In this document: one piece after another, positions 9,695 to 20,199 of the stretch
Layout of the letters: each line of letters begins with the position of its first letter
Position numbering within the stretch: the stretch's first letter is position 1
Assembly (NCBI GenBank): GCA_001600355.1
Contig: BCJU01000001.1
Location: forward strand, 3,865,178-3,929,177
Source: Meira nashicola
Lineage: Eukaryota; Basidiomycota; Exobasidiomycetes; Exobasidiales; Brachybasidiaceae
Direction of reading: 5' to 3'
Length of the DNA stretch: 64,000 bases
Notes under the pieces: generated by a model
Databases searched by the model: none
Told to the model about the DNA's origin: nothing
What the model saw: only the letters and a program-made list of their open reading frames with translations
Made by a program: the position numbers and the translations under genes

Positions 9695-10507
9695 TCATTG
9701 AGCAGGCATGTTGAGAAGCATGTTTGCATTTTGAGCGGGTAGCCATGTAACATTTCGTGTTCCACTGAGAGAGTTGGCGATCTCCTTTGAAGCTTCGATA
9801 CGACGAATTGTCAATAGACCATCACCATGCTTTTCCAATGCTCTTGACACGACTTGAGCTGCTTCTGCTTCACCTTCTGCTCTAATGACGGAAGCTTGAC
9901 GTTCTTGTTCTGCTTGTTCTACAACGAATTTCTGTCTTTCGGCATTTTGTTGAGCGATTTGTTTTTGTTCGACAGCTTTTGTGAATTCTTGTCCGAAAAC
10001 CAAATGAGTGATCGAAACATCTTCTAAAACGATGTTAAATTCACGAGCACGCTTTAATAAATCTTCACGTATCCGACTTGAAACAACTTCACGTTGAGTG
10101 ATCAATTCTGCTGCATCAAATTGAGCGACAATAGCCTTCAAAACTTCATTACCGATCGAAGGTAAAACACGTTCATCATAATCCAATCCTAATCCTTGAT
10201 AAATTTTTGATAAATGTTGAACATCAGGTCTTGACATCACACGAAGGGTTAAAGTAACCATTTGTAAATCTTTCGATCCTGTAGTAGTAGAAATATTTCT
10301 TGGCTTTACACGTACATCGTACAAGATTGCTCTTTGTAGCCATGGAATGACAATATGCATTCCTTCTCCTAATGGTTGTTCTTTTACACCTTGGAATCGA
10401 TCAAAAATGATGGCACGTTGACCACCATAAACGCTCACAAGACTAGATTGTGCAAGCAAAAAGGCAGCACCTAATGGAATGGCGAAACGTTGAGCGAAAG
10501 TTGCCAT
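9695..10507 (-). CDS. PHB1: Prohibitin 1
   Basis: Single exon, 270 residues, close to the usual 270-290. Prohibitin 1 and 2 form ring complexes in the inner mitochondrial membrane that stabilise cristae and regulate the m-AAA protease. A short N-terminal hydrophobic anchor (about residues 8-27) precedes the SPFH domain: YGGQRAIIFDRFQGV, GEGMHIVIPWLQ, VKPRNISTTTGSKDLQ, LPSIGNEVLKAIVAQFDA and LITQREVVSSRIREDL. A long coiled coil (about residues 175-225, QKQIAQQNAERQKFVVEQAE) follows. It is head-to-head with the Mrp10 gene (295 bp), so two mitochondrial genes share an intergenic region. Confidence 0.95.
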   Translation of the reverse strand: MATFAQRFAIPLGAAFLLAQSSLVSVYGGQRAIIFDRFQGVKEQPLGEGMHIVIPWLQRAILYDVRVKPRNISTTTGSKDLQMVTLTLRVMSRPDVQHLSKIYQGLGLDYDERVLPSIGNEVLKAIVAQFDAAELITQREVVSSRIREDLLKRAREFNIVLEDVSITHLVFGQEFTKAVEQKQIAQQNAERQKFVVEQAEQERQASVIRAEGEAEAAQVVSRALEKHGDGLLTIRRIEASKEIANSLSGTRNVTWLPAQNANMLLNMPAQ

Positions 10508-10802
10508 CTTTGCGTGCTATTTGTTCCCTAGTGATGGTGAACAAAGGAATAAGCAAGGATTACTTGTTCGATTGTGTAAGCTCTTCAGAATAATGCACTA
10601 AGGCTCAGCTGATGGATTAGTCGCCTCTCTGGACCGAGCGCGCATTGACAGGCAAAGGTCACGTGTATAGTTTGTTTTAGAAGATTATTCTTGGGAAATT
10701 GATTGGCACTTTGGTTATTATCGCGTATGAAACTGATTAGATGATCACCATCGTATCACAACTTCTATTTTGAAAGCGACCAACGTTCGCAAATTGAACA
10801 AG

Positions 10803-11121
10803 ATGAAGATCGATAAACTAAGGGTGAGACCGAAGAAGGCTGTCATGCCTGCTCCTTGTGCAGCAGAATTTGCATCTATGCTTGCTTGTTGGGCAAGTTC
10901 AAACGATTTGGGAAATTCGGGAGCATGTCAACAGAGTGCTGTGGCTTTACAAAATTGTCTAAGGACACAGGTATGTGATGCATTGTGATCGGTGCGAGTG
11001 TAGATTGAATTCATTAACTTACCCATCCTTGCCTTTCCTATCACAACCACAGGGAGGATCGAAAAGAGTACCAAAATCAGCAATCAATTACCATCTTGCA
11101 CGCTTTTCGAAACAAGTCTAA
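10803..11121 (+). CDS. MRP10: Mitochondrial small ribosomal subunit protein mS37 (Mrp10, CHCHD1-like)
   Basis: Two exons, 10803-10970 and 11053-11121, phase 0 intron with GTATGT donor, 78 residues. The twin CX9C motif is complete: C-AAEFASMLA-C and C-QQSAVALQN-C, the signature of small proteins oxidatively folded by Mia40. The basic N terminus (MKIDKLRVRPKKAV) and the C terminus, where KSAINYHLARF matches the family's KSNINYHAAR, identify Mrp10/mS37 rather than other CHCH proteins. The frame is open upstream (from 10770) but the first ATG is at 10803. Confidence 0.88.
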
Positions 11122-11557
11122 TTTCGCTTGGAAGAATGCAAGGATTACCAGTGTTTTGGGATATGATCATATCGCATACTGGTAATATTTATGGTGCACA
11201 GTGATTTCAATTTGAACTTTCTTTCACTGTTTTTTTTCTCTCGCTCTCTGTACATTTGTATTTGTACCTTTTAGTAATCTCACACATATTCACTATATTC
11301 TCTGCTGTTCCGATCGACAATATTTTGACCTTAATCATGACTTTCTGACATTGGATACCTGGAGCAAAGTACTTTAGTTAGTCAAGCATATAGTCTACCT
11401 AAGTATGCATTTTCTCTAAAGTCCGCGTGAATTTCTCACACTGGCGGCGTGCAGGAAAATTTTCGAGAATTTTTCATTTTAGCTTGCATATTTTATATCT
11501 TCTTCAAACCTAAGCCTTTCTTGTATTCCTTCATCATAGATTGGGAGGATCTTCAAA
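11122..11557. other. Intergenic region upstream of LCP5
   Basis: 436 bp with no supported gene. It holds the MRP10 3' region with T-rich tracts (11211-11275) and the LCP5 promoter, which carries TAGTCTA at 11391-11397, about 160 bp before the ATG, and a T/C-rich leader. A plus-strand frame 11449-11859 overlaps LCP5 in another frame and is not supported. Confidence 0.4.
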
Positions 11558-12643
11558 ATGACAGACGTTTCGGAAACAATCAAGCCAATACTGCAATCGC
11601 TATCAAAGGATTCTGCATCTTTACTGAAATCCGTCCAATCAGTCTTACCGGCCGATTCAGATCTTTTAGAAGCAAATCAAGGTCCATCTCTGCTTACACT
11701 CAAAAATGCAACACTTTTAGGATATTTGCACCATCTAGTCTTACTATGCTCACAAAGGCTACGCGGAAGGCCATTGAACGACGAGAATGGGAGTGGTCTG
11801 GTCAGAAATTTGATCGAACTTCGCTTGATCTTGGAAAAGATTCGACCTGTAGAAGGTAGAATGCGAGGATTAGTTGAAAGATTAGTAAGAGCTGCTGAAG
11901 ATGAAGATAAACGGATTCGTGAAGGAAGGACGGCAGAAGCAACATCTGCAACAACAGATGAAGTAGATCCGTTATCTTTCAGACCCAATCTTGCTGCATT
12001 GTCAAGCGGCACAGATTCACAACCTTCCGGAAAAGATGCTAGATCGAATCGGGACAGAGGTGATGGAATCTATAGACCGCCCAGGATGGCACCCGTTGTG
12101 TACAATCCAGAAAGTACGAAGACAACCTCACACAAAGGAACAAAAGAACGTGTTGCACCTAGAAATGCTGCTCTTTTATCAGATCTGAGTGCAAGTATGT
12201 CTGCTAATCCATATGAAACATCATCAGGTGGTGTGGGTGTTGGAGGTGGTATTGGGGCTTCAAGTTCATCAAGAGCAAAAGCTTTAGCAAGAATGCAAGA
12301 ATATGAAGAAGATAACTTTACTCGTTTAATCATGAGCAAAAGAGATGCTAAACGTCGTAGACGTGATGAAGAAGATGTTGCTTTGGGTGGAGCAGGAAGA
12401 GGTGATAAACGTGGTCGTGTCGGAGCTGGTTTAGAGGAAGAATTTGGTGATCTTTTGCGCAATCGGAATGGTGATGATTATAAAAGCGCAAAACGATCAT
12501 CTGCTTTGCAAAGATCGCGAAACAATCAATCCAACGGAAGCGATGACTTTCTCGATGGTTCATCTAAAAGACGAGGAGGTGGTGTTTTTGAGAAAAAAGC
12601 TCGTCAAGATTTCAACAAGAGGAATTCAAAAGGAAGAAAGTGA
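11558..12643 (+). CDS. LCP5: Neuroguidin/Lcp5, small-subunit processome protein (Sas10/Utp3 family)
   Basis: Single exon, 361 residues, similar to yeast Lcp5 (357). Lcp5 associates with U3 snoRNP and is needed for early 18S rRNA processing in the nucleolus. The N-terminal helical Sas10/Utp3/C1D domain (about residues 5-125) contains SLLTLKNATLLGYLHHLVLL and LVRNLIELRLILEKIRPVE, both typical of neuroguidin. The middle has FRPNLAAL, then GIYRPPRMAPVVYNPE, the conserved YRPP-P-Y core. The C terminus is a basic, Gly/Arg/Lys-rich nucleolar tail. A glycine-rich patch near residue 225 is low complexity. Confidence 0.88.
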   Translation: MTDVSETIKPILQSLSKDSASLLKSVQSVLPADSDLLEANQGPSLLTLKNATLLGYLHHLVLLCSQRLRGRPLNDENGSGLVRNLIELRLILEKIRPVEGRMRGLVERLVRAAEDEDKRIREGRTAEATSATTDEVDPLSFRPNLAALSSGTDSQPSGKDARSNRDRGDGIYRPPRMAPVVYNPESTKTTSHKGTKERVAPRNAALLSDLSASMSANPYETSSGGVGVGGGIGASSSSRAKALARMQEYEEDNFTRLIMSKRDAKRRRRDEEDVALGGAGRGDKRGRVGAGLEEEFGDLLRNRNGDDYKSAKRSSALQRSRNNQSNGSDDFLDGSSKRRGGGVFEKKARQDFNKRNSKGRK

Positions 12644-12756
12644 AGAATTCTTGCAATCATGTATAATACTTTTCAATATATTCGTGTTTATATCTGTAAT
12701 TCATGCTGTGATGTTGTGATCTGCTAAAAATACAAGTATGGTTGATGCAACGTTAC

Positions 12757-13437
12757 CTAGGCGAATTTCACACCGGTCGTACTATCTCCTCCTTCGGTAC
12801 CTTCAAATACTCTTGCTTTTCCTTGCTTTTCTAGAGTAAGCAATGCCAGCCTGAGTAAAGCTATAGGTAGATAATGAAATTCCTGATCTTGTACTAGATC
12901 ACCTTCTGTTAATTCAAAGAATGTCATGATGCTACCATTTTGTCCAGTTGTACTGATCCAATTAAAGATTTGTTCTCCCCATTCTTCAGGTTTCCTCCAA
13001 AAGACCAATATTCTATCTGCAACAAGTGATTTGTTAGCTCCTTTCGAGTTTGACTTTGTTGTGGGTAGAGCAGGATCCCAACTTGCACTTCCCTGATCTA
13101 CTAATGCTTTAAATATCTGTCTGATAGAATCAGAATTTAATTCTCTTTGAATTGTTGAATTACGAAATAAACCTCCTGCACCTGTACTTCTTTCCCATGC
13201 ACCTTCTACATCTAGAATGAATATTCGATTGAATTGACAAAAATTTAAAACAAATTTTGTCCATGTGTTCAATTGAGATGCAAGTGTTTGTGCATTACGT
13301 TGTAAAGTGAAAAATGGTGGAAAATTGTACAAAGGTGGATAGGTGAATTGACCAGGTTGTGATGCTGAGTTTGAGGTAGATGTAAGATTGTTATTTGTAG
13401 CCATAGTCGTGCCTCTAGAGGCTATACTCGTGCTCAT
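12757..13437 (-). CDS. VPS25: ESCRT-II subunit Vps25
   Basis: Single exon; from the ATG at 13437 the protein is 226 residues. ESCRT-II sorts ubiquitinated cargo into endosomal vesicles, with two Vps25 copies binding Vps22 and Vps36 through PPxF/Y-type N-terminal contacts. The N-terminal winged helix starts FTYPPLYNFPPFFTLQRNAQ, the diagnostic PPFFT box, then LNTWTKFVLNFC. The second winged helix holds ADRILVFWRKPEEWGEQIFNWI, the usual WRxPxEWAxxIYxWV. The open frame extends 33 codons further but lacks an ATG; a second ATG at 13404 (MATNNN) is a plausible alternative. Family length is about 175-200, so either start is acceptable. It is divergent from DHFR. Confidence 0.92.
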   Translation of the reverse strand: MSTSIASRGTTMATNNNLTSTSNSASQPGQFTYPPLYNFPPFFTLQRNAQTLASQLNTWTKFVLNFCQFNRIFILDVEGAWERSTGAGGLFRNSTIQRELNSDSIRQIFKALVDQGSASWDPALPTTKSNSKGANKSLVADRILVFWRKPEEWGEQIFNWISTTGQNGSIMTFFELTEGDLVQDQEFHYLPIALLRLALLTLEKQGKARVFEGTEGGDSTTGVKFA

Positions 13438-13634
13438 GAACAATGGTAATGTAAAAGGAATAAAACAAGGACGGAGGTGAAATTTCGCAGCAGCAGCAAT
13501 GTGCGTGGAGGCAGAGATGGATTGAATCAATTGCAACTCAATGCATACGCGTGTAAATTAAGACGCGGGTCATTTAAACCAACACTTTTGATAATCTTGG
13601 CTTTCTTCTCATCTTTGTAACACGAAAGCATACA
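13438..13634. promoter_or_regulatory. Shared divergent promoter, VPS25 / DHFR
   Basis: 197 bp between opposing start codons. It includes ACGCGT at 13547-13552, about 83 bp before the DHFR ATG, the core sequence bound by MBF-type G1/S factors in ascomycete yeasts, and a GACGCGGG string at 13561-13568. Function in this organism is inference. Confidence 0.4.
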
Positions 13635-14440
13635 ATGTCAAACGAGCAAGACAAAACAACCATGGCACAACAAAAGCCATTAAGTCTTTTTGCTATTGTT
13701 GCAGTCACACGTACGAATGGTTTAGGGGTAAATGGACAATTACCTTGGCGATTATCGAGAGAGATGGCACACTTTCGTAAAGCAACTTCTGCTTTGGGAG
13801 AATATGAAGGTACAAAGATGAATGCTGTCATTATGGGAAGAAAGACTTGGCAATCAATTCCTCCCAAATTTAGACCTCTGAAAGGTCGTGTGAATGTAGT
13901 AATAAGTCGTCAAAGCGGAAAAGAAGCAGAAAAATCACTTGGAATGTGAGTTTAATTTCTCATAAAACTAATGATCACTCTGCTGACTTACCATCCTACA
14001 GATCTCCCGAAGAACATTCACATCTAGTCTCAAGTCTCGATGCAGCTGCAGATCTTTTGGCTTCTTACCCCACTACTTCGATTTTTCGAACGTTCCTGAT
14101 CGGTGGAGCTCAACTTTACAAAGAAGCAATGGAACGTGAACGATCACAAAGCTGGTCATTGGATAAGTTGATGATCACAAGAATACATTCGCCTGCATTC
14201 GAAGAATGCGACGTATTCCTGCCAGAATTCAGAACATCTGAACAAATCAAACAAGACGAACGATTTGCAGAGATTGGAGATGATCAATCTGCCGTTGCAA
14301 AATTGAATCCTTTACCTGAACAAAAATGGTCTATCGCTTCCGACCAAGATTTTGACCAATTCATGGGTGAGCCAGTAGCTCATGGAATCGAAGAAGAAAA
14401 GGGAGTTCGTTATACGTTCCAATTATGGGATCGAAAATGA
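13635..14440 (+). CDS. DFR1: Dihydrofolate reductase
   Basis: Two exons, 13635-13945 and 14002-14440 (phase 2 intron of 56 nt, the shortest seen here), 249 residues. DHFR reduces dihydrofolate to tetrahydrofolate with NADPH for thymidylate and purine synthesis. Motifs: FAIVAVTRTNGLGVNGQLPW, the substrate-site acid in LSREMAHFRK, VIMGRKTWQSIPPKFRPL for NADPH binding, NVVISR, then across the splice FLIGGAQLYKEAM, LDKLMITRIH and CDVFLPEF. All core residues are retained. About 30 extra residues before the conserved C-terminal strand explain its length over bacterial forms. The ATG at 13635 gives a 15-residue leader; an internal ATG at 13662 (MAQQKP) is an alternative start. Confidence 0.95.
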
Positions 14441-14528
14441 TGAGAAAGAAGGAGTGTTCATGTAATTTATGTTTGATCATGCGTAAAATACAATGTAGAA
14501 GCCAAAACTTGATAAACAAAGAAACAGA

Positions 14529-15199
14529 TCAACCCCATGCTGCTTGTGTAGAATAATTGACGATTAGATGACCTTCTGTTCCAAAACACTGAGGTTGGAA
14601 AAAGAATGTTAGCATGACATGATCATTCCCTTTAGAGATACGATATACTCACCCTGAAGAGATTGCCGACGGTATCATCTGGTGCGGGACTGAAAGAAGA
14701 ATTGATGTAGAGAAACTATAAAGGAGCGAAAATCAGTACACACCTTCAGCCCAAAATACGTCCTCCCCTTACTTACCAATGCATCTCCCTGTTTCCATCC
14801 TAATTCTTTTCGCAAGAATTGTATGACAGCTTGAAATCGATTAAATGCAGTAATTCTGAAATAATTATTTTTCATAATAGGTGCATTACCTGTTGCTTTA
14901 AATCGAACGACAACTTTGGCGGAATCTTTTTTCTTATAGGTTTCAAAAGCATTTAAAGCTTGAGCAGGATAACTCACTCCTGGCTTTGGTAAATTTGACG
15001 ATTGAGTTGGCGTTCTTGATGCTATTGGTGGTGAAAGTAATCCGCCTGTTATTGCAGGTGAAGTTACCCGAGGTGGTGGGGTCGCAGTTGCTGATCGTAA
15101 GGCTGAATTTGAAGCGGTAGAAGATATTGCGTTGGATAATGTTGATGAAGGATTAAATGCTCCTGGTATATCACCTATAGGTTGCTGCGAATTTGACAT
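14529..15199 (-). CDS. ATG12: Ubiquitin-like autophagy protein Atg12
   Basis: Three exons on the minus strand: 15199-14777, 14715-14653 and 14588-14529, introns 61 and 64 nt, 181 residues. Atg12 is conjugated through its terminal glycine to Atg5 and acts in lipidation of Atg8 during autophagosome formation. The C-terminal ubiquitin-like domain reads [37 protein letters not shown], then in exon 2 [20 protein letters not shown] and in exon 3 [19 protein letters not shown]. The protein ends in the Trp-Gly required for conjugation with no residues after it, so no protease is needed. The N-terminal 90 residues are Ser/Pro/Thr-rich and disordered, as in fungal homologues. Frame and splice sites agree exactly. 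Confidence 0.95.
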
Positions 15200-15433
15200 C
15201 TTGTCTGGGTATAGATGATCGTTAAAGACAAGCAAGAAAATGTGTCAAATTGATTCCTATTCATCATCATCAATTTACCTGCGCTTGGGCCAGGTCTGAG
15301 CAAATTGGCGCCTCAGCAGTCAAAGGAGTAGGAATTGGCGCGTACAAAATATCCAAAATCAAACTTGCTATTTGTATAGGTATCTATAGTTGATCCTCTT
15401 CAATCTCGCCATCACATCAATAACCGCCTCACA

Positions 15434-16224
15434 ATGGAGTCACCAGAGTTGGATCGCATATCAGCTGATCCTTCCAGTTCAAGGAAAGGACCTAATCCGA
15501 ATCGCGATTATAAACAGCACTTCATTCGACAGAAACAGCGATATGATGCAGCAAGCTCGGTAAGTAGACATATATGCACACTTTTTTGGCGGGATAGTGA
15601 TCGCTGACACCATTCTTATTTTCATCCATTATACAGGATCAAGTTGTTCGCAAGAGAGAATTGAATCGTGCAAGTCTTAAACAGATGAAGCTACAAGATG
15701 AGATTGAGTGAGTACATGCAGCAGAGAGTGCGTGTGTTTTCAACAATTAGATCTCTTACATATCGCCCTATCTTCATTCCAATTCTAGATTTATAATTGA
15801 TGCAATTGCAGGAGAGAGTTACAGACAGGAGAAAAAAGTGTCAGATAGACGAAGCTTATCAGCTGCCAAAAGCAACAGTGCAAATACAGCAGTTGAAACG
15901 ACAGAAAAAGAAGATGTTAAACCAGTTATTCAAGCAGATGACAATGAACCTAAGCAAAAGGAAACACAACAAGTGGACGATGAGCTGGATGATCTTATGC
16001 AAGAAGATACGAATGATACAAATTCGAGAAGACCCGGAAGACGATCATCTGTTCGACAAAGTAGAACATCGGCCGCGGCAGCTGCTCCAACTCCTGCTCC
16101 CAATGCAGAATCAGCTTCAGCCAGTGGTAGCGTTAAACGCAGAAGGGCATCTTATTCCGATACAGATGACGAGCTCCTTGAATCAGCAGGTCTTACTTCT
16201 ACAAAAAGAGCTCGAAATGAATGA
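15434..16224 (+). CDS. Unrecognised nuclear-type coiled-coil protein
   Basis: Three exons: 15434-15559, 15637-15707 and 15789-16224, giving 210 residues. The joined N-terminal 90 residues are charged and strongly helical (RDYKQHFIRQKQRYDAASS, then KRELNRASLKQMKLQDEIEF and IIDAIAGE), which looks like a coiled-coil interaction module. The rest is acidic and low complexity with an RRPGRRSSVRQSR basic patch, a short Ala/Pro run, and KRRRAS and TKRARNE at the end, which look like nuclear localisation signals. The size and helical start recall small subunits of chromatin complexes such as INO80, but I cannot name a family. The splices are supported by frame maintenance across both junctions. Head-to-head with ATG12 (234 bp). 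Confidence 0.65.
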
Positions 16225-16891
16225 TTTCTTCATGATCTTTCTGTACTTTTATCCTAAAAGCCTATGTACAATCATCTGGTCAGCCTTTCTGGCTCTCAAA
16301 ACATGTATTAATACCACTATCTCACTCCAACTATCACACAGAATAGATAAATGTCAAACGATGTATTGCAGATTGTGAGGCAATCGGTCAAAAAGGAGAG
16401 ACCACTGCACATTGATCCAAGGTCCTTACGCTTCGGAGAAGGCAAACGGATGACTGGCAATGACAAATGGCAAACAAAACCAATTTGAAACTGATTGAAA
16501 GGATGAAGAAAAATTGTGAACAACTCCCTTGAAATCTCAAACCACTCTGGGCCCCAAAAGTAAAAGGCGTTTGGGGCGTTTATAACGAGTGATTTGAGAG
16601 AGAGCGTGATGAAAGAAGAGAAACAAAAGTAAAAACAATTTGCTTGCGCGTTCTTAAAATGGATGATTGATGCCCTTTAATGCACGCAAGCAAGCACGCG
16701 CCCTGTTGTGTGCAAAAGAAAAGGCTCACGTGAATGAATCTGGAGGTTGTGCAGCTCAAAATCTTTAAGAAAGCGTATTGTACAGGTTAGCGTTAGGCAT
16801 AAGAATGTACGTCATCGAACAAATTCTTTACACGCCATCATCATCTTGAAAAAAAATCCCTATCCGCCCAACAAGATAAGATTCGGTCAAG
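16225..16891. other. Intergenic region upstream of DRG1
   Basis: 667 bp without a supported gene. It contains GGCGTTTGGGGCGTTT (16567-16582), a CACGTG E-box core near 16730, and a repeated AAGCAAGCACGC stretch around 16688. The short open frames here have no recognisable product. Confidence 0.4.
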
Positions 16892-17998
16892 ATGACGACC
16901 ATTTCAAAGATCAAAGAGATCGAAGATGAAATCAATAAAACACAAAAGAACAAGGCTACATCATACCATTTAGGACAATTGCGTTCTAAATTAGCAAAGT
17001 TACAACGTGAATTGATTAATCCAACTTCAGGTGGTGGTAGTGGTGGTCCAGGACAAGGATTCGATGTGGCAAGGACGGGTATTGCTAGTGTTGGTTTTAT
17101 TGGATTTCCAAGTGTAGGAAAAAGTACATTAATGTCAGGTTTAACGGGAACAACATCCGAAGCAGCAGCATACGAATTCACAACTTTGACAACCGTTCCA
17201 GGAACTATGGATATCAATGGTGCAAAGTTACAAATTTTAGATTTACCCGGTATTATTGAAGGTGCAAAAGATGGTAAAGGTCGTGGTAGACAAGTGATTG
17301 CAGTTTCGCGGACGTGTAATATGATCTTTATGGTTTTAGATGTTTGTAAACCATTGGCAGATAAAGCAAAATTGGAAAAAGAATTAGAGGGTGTCGGAAT
17401 TCGTTTAAACAAGCAGCCGCCGAATATTTCCATCACAAAGAAAGATAAAGGAGGAGTGATGATTTCACATACTGTTCCACTTACAAAGATCGATCATGAT
17501 GTCGTAAAAGCAGTTTTGAGCGAATACAAGATCAACAGTGCAAGTGTTATGTTCCGATGCGATGCTACAGTGGATGAATTAATCGATGTGATCGAAGGAA
17601 ATCGGGTATACATACCTTGCATTTACGTTTTGAACAAGATCGATCAGATTTCCATCGAAGAATTGGATCTTCTATATAAAATCCCTCATTCTGTTCCAAT
17701 CAGTTCGAAGGAATGGCTGAATATTGACGAACTAACAGAAAAGATGTGGGAAGAATTACGTCTCGTACGTGTCTACACAAAGCCAAGCAAAGCACCTCCA
17801 GATTACTCACAACCAGTTGTTCTACGACAAGGAAAATCCAGTGTTTTAGATTTTGCCAACGCAATTCACAAAGAAATTGCCAAACAACTCAAATTTGCCA
17901 TGGTGTACGGTGCTTCTTCTAAACATCCTCGTGGACAGAGAGTGGGTGTTGATCACATCTTGATGGACGAAGATGTTGTGACGCTTTTCAAACGTTGA
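16892..17998 (+). CDS. RBG1: Developmentally regulated GTP-binding protein 1 (Rbg1)
   Basis: Single exon, 368 residues against 367 in human DRG1. DRG1 is a translation-associated Obg-superfamily GTPase that works with a DFRP1-type partner (Tma46 in yeast) on ribosomes. The N-terminal helix-turn region carries the family signature [21 protein letters not shown] motifs: [10 protein letters not shown] (G1, near residue 73), [20 protein letters not shown] (G3), NKID (G4, near residue 248) and PISS (G5). The C-terminal TGS-like domain reads [14 protein letters not shown] and ends [18 protein letters not shown]. The G2 threonines in TTLTTVPG are present. DRG2 is excluded by the N-terminal signature and [12 protein letters not shown]. 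Confidence 0.95.
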   Translation: MTTISKIKEIEDEINKTQKNKATSYHLGQLRSKLAKLQRELINPTSGGGSGGPGQGFDVARTGIASVGFIGFPSVGKSTLMSGLTGTTSEAAAYEFTTLTTVPGTMDINGAKLQILDLPGIIEGAKDGKGRGRQVIAVSRTCNMIFMVLDVCKPLADKAKLEKELEGVGIRLNKQPPNISITKKDKGGVMISHTVPLTKIDHDVVKAVLSEYKINSASVMFRCDATVDELIDVIEGNRVYIPCIYVLNKIDQISIEELDLLYKIPHSVPISSKEWLNIDELTEKMWEELRLVRVYTKPSKAPPDYSQPVVLRQGKSSVLDFANAIHKEIAKQLKFAMVYGASSKHPRGQRVGVDHILMDEDVVTLFKR

Positions 17999-18203
17999 GC
18001 TCTCCTCCTTTACCAATTCTACTTTTAACATTGTATTTACACCCTATTCTTGCCTCTTTGTGCAATAAAAGTTGTCCATTGACATACATACACATACAAA
18101 AATAATGAATATGAGAGAAAGTCGTGAATAAAGTTTAGAGTCCAATAGACATGAAATGATATGAATAGAGTAGTCTGTTTAACACTTTTTTATTTCTCTA
18201 TTC

Positions 18204-18914
18204 TCACTTCTTTTGAGCTGCACCTTTACGTAAATCTTGATCATTTGTTGCATCTTTTTTTTTACGTTGCAAAGCCATTTGTTTCTTCTTTGTGATTGTG
18301 TTAAAAGCAGTACTTAAAACGAAGCGAACTAAAGCAAAATAAGGTTCCCATAATGTTGGTGGTAAATATTTTTGTGCTACACCGATTGAGATTGGCGAAG
18401 TGAGCCAAGTGACACGCATGAGGAACATGAATGAAGAACGCCAAATACCAATAATACGATCGATACTTCTTGCACCGTTAATGTATGCCATACAAATAAG
18501 GTAAACTGTATTACTAATAACGGCAGTAGTTAAATTTGCAGTAATGATTTGCATTACGCGATCACGAGCAGTCGTCTTTCCTGCAAAAGCACGTTGTAAG
18601 ACACCCGTCATTACATGACCAAGAGGAGCACTAATTGCGAAACCATAAATGAACATTTGTAAAGCACGTTTATTAATTCCTAATTGAGCAAAAAATGCTT
18701 CTAAGAATCGTAAAGGTTGTTGTTTAATCGCTTCTTTTTCTGAAACTTGTCCAGGTGGAAGTTTATTTTCTGCAGGTCCAACTCCAGCGAATTTACCGGC
18801 TAAAATTTCTGCTAAAGCTGCTAATGTACCTGAAGTATACATCTTTGTTCGTAATGGATTACGTTGAAGTGCGGTAGTGTATTGCACCAATAAACGAATA
18901 GCTACGTCGGACAT
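18204..18914 (-). CDS. Mpv17/PMP22-family membrane protein
   Basis: Single exon, 236 residues. The family (Mpv17, PXMP2, Sym1, Woronin-body-tethering relatives) comprises four-helix inner mitochondrial or peroxisomal membrane proteins with channel-like activity. Visible features: an N-terminal LLVQYTTALQRNPLRTKMYT, the usual W/YLxxLxxxPxxTK start, a central APLGHVMTGVLQR (family: GPxxHxWYxxLd), NLTTAVISNTVYLICM, and a final LVRFVLSTAFNTITKKK (family: WxxYLs in this place). The classical C-terminal WN-Y-S motif is replaced by FNTITKK, so this is a divergent paralogue, nearer to peroxisomal PXMP2-type fungal proteins than to Sym1. The tail is basic. Confidence 0.7.
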   Translation of the reverse strand: MSDVAIRLLVQYTTALQRNPLRTKMYTSGTLAALAEILAGKFAGVGPAENKLPPGQVSEKEAIKQQPLRFLEAFFAQLGINKRALQMFIYGFAISAPLGHVMTGVLQRAFAGKTTARDRVMQIITANLTTAVISNTVYLICMAYINGARSIDRIIGIWRSSFMFLMRVTWLTSPISIGVAQKYLPPTLWEPYFALVRFVLSTAFNTITKKKQMALQRKKKDATNDQDLRKGAAQKK

Positions 18915-19351
18915 GATGATAAAAGGTAAAAATGAGGTTGACGTAAATGAAAGAGAAAGATTAATAAAGATGGTGGTGGTGATGATGATCCTTTTTGATT
19001 ATAAATCTTCATGTTCCCTTCGGAATTGACAATCCATGCATTAGTCGGTCCGGTCCAGAATGGCAAACCGGATTGAAATACAGGCAGCACGCCACAACTT
19101 TTAATTTAAATACATGTACAATTTATGTACGCAAAAAAAGTCTATTAATGGACAACCCCGCAAAAACGAAAAGTTTACGCTCGTTCTCTGCTGACTTTAA
19201 GTTCCAATGCTAGGGCAACCTGGTAACAAACGCGTTTCTCGTGCGAAATCTGGCTTTATGTTGACTAAATTCCGTCTTAAGCGAAAAAAAGAAGAAATAC
19301 AACATCATCTTTTATCCGATACACAATTTAAACAGCTATTTCCAACAAATC
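18915..19351. other. Divergent intergenic region, Mpv17-like / Tim17-superfamily gene
   Basis: 437 bp between opposing start codons. Contains ACGCGT at 19230-19235 and a purine-rich AAAAAAAGAAGAAAT run before the plus-strand ATG. Small open frames spanning it have no coding support. Confidence 0.4.
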
Positions 19352-20199
19352 ATGGCGTGGTTACCAACTTGGCTACAGCCTTGGCCAAGAGATAACATAA
19401 ACGATAACATCATAGTACCGCAAAGAGATACAATGCAGGGTAAAAGTGAATCTTCATCAAAAAGTACTTTTTCATCTGCTGAAATAACTCAATCAACATC
19501 TTCAACTTCATCGCAATATGATATGAACGAAGAACAAGAAAATTTCTTTCGAAATGGACCTGAAATGGCAATTCCAATGACAGGTGCAAGTTTGGGCTTC
19601 GTCGCTGGCTTTTATACTGCTGCTACAAGATCAGGATTGGTATTTATGGCAGAGAATGCACATAGAAGGCCAAATACAGTACAAGGATGGTACTTTTATA
19701 ATAAAACAAAGGTGAGACGATAGCGAAATACTAACAATAGATCATCAATTAACAGACATGTCTTTTTTCATCTTCATCGTAGAACTACAAAGTGCTGCTA
19801 GGAGGTGCAAAGGGTGGAGCTAAAGCGGGCCTTCGTGTTGGATTATGGACATTAGCATACATTGCCATCGAACAGAGTGTAGAAAAGGCACGAAATACAT
19901 ATACACAATCGCAGGACATACATACAAGATGGAATGGAAGATGGATAGATGGTGCTACTGCAGGATTGGGAATAGCGACAGGAGCATCTGTTTTATGTGA
20001 GTGAAAACGTGCAAACCCAGAATGTATGCTGTTTTACTGACAACTTCTTTTCTCAAACCAAATAGATCGATTACCAGGACAGATAGCCAGACGATCACTA
20101 TTGCTCGGAACACTAGCAGGAGCATCGGTAGGAGGATTAAGACAGCTTCAAGGCGAACTAGCAGATGCGAAATTGCAAGAAGCTCATTCGATAAATTGA
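19352..20199 (+). CDS. Tim17/Tim22/Tim23-superfamily protein, TIMMDC1-like
   Basis: Three exons: 19352-19711, 19783-19996 and 20066-20199, 235 residues. Four short hydrophobic, glycine-rich segments are present: PMTGASLGFVAGFYTAATRS, then GGAKGGAKAGLRVGLWTLAY, GATAGLGIATGASVL and LLGTLAGASVGGLRQ. This GxxxG-rich pattern with a basic loop (ENAHRRPNTVQGWYFYNKTK) is that of the Tim17/22/23 superfamily. Arrangement, with a long hydrophilic N terminus and a central WYFYxKxKNYKV segment, is nearest to TIMMDC1 (C3orf1), an inner-membrane assembly factor for the complex I membrane arm. An import translocase paralogue cannot be excluded. Splice junctions keep frame within the third and fourth segments. 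Confidence 0.65.

Noticed and set aside
9420..9746. 108-codon minus-strand frame
   Set aside because: Overlaps the final exon of thiamine pyrophosphokinase and the end of PHB1; no similarity.
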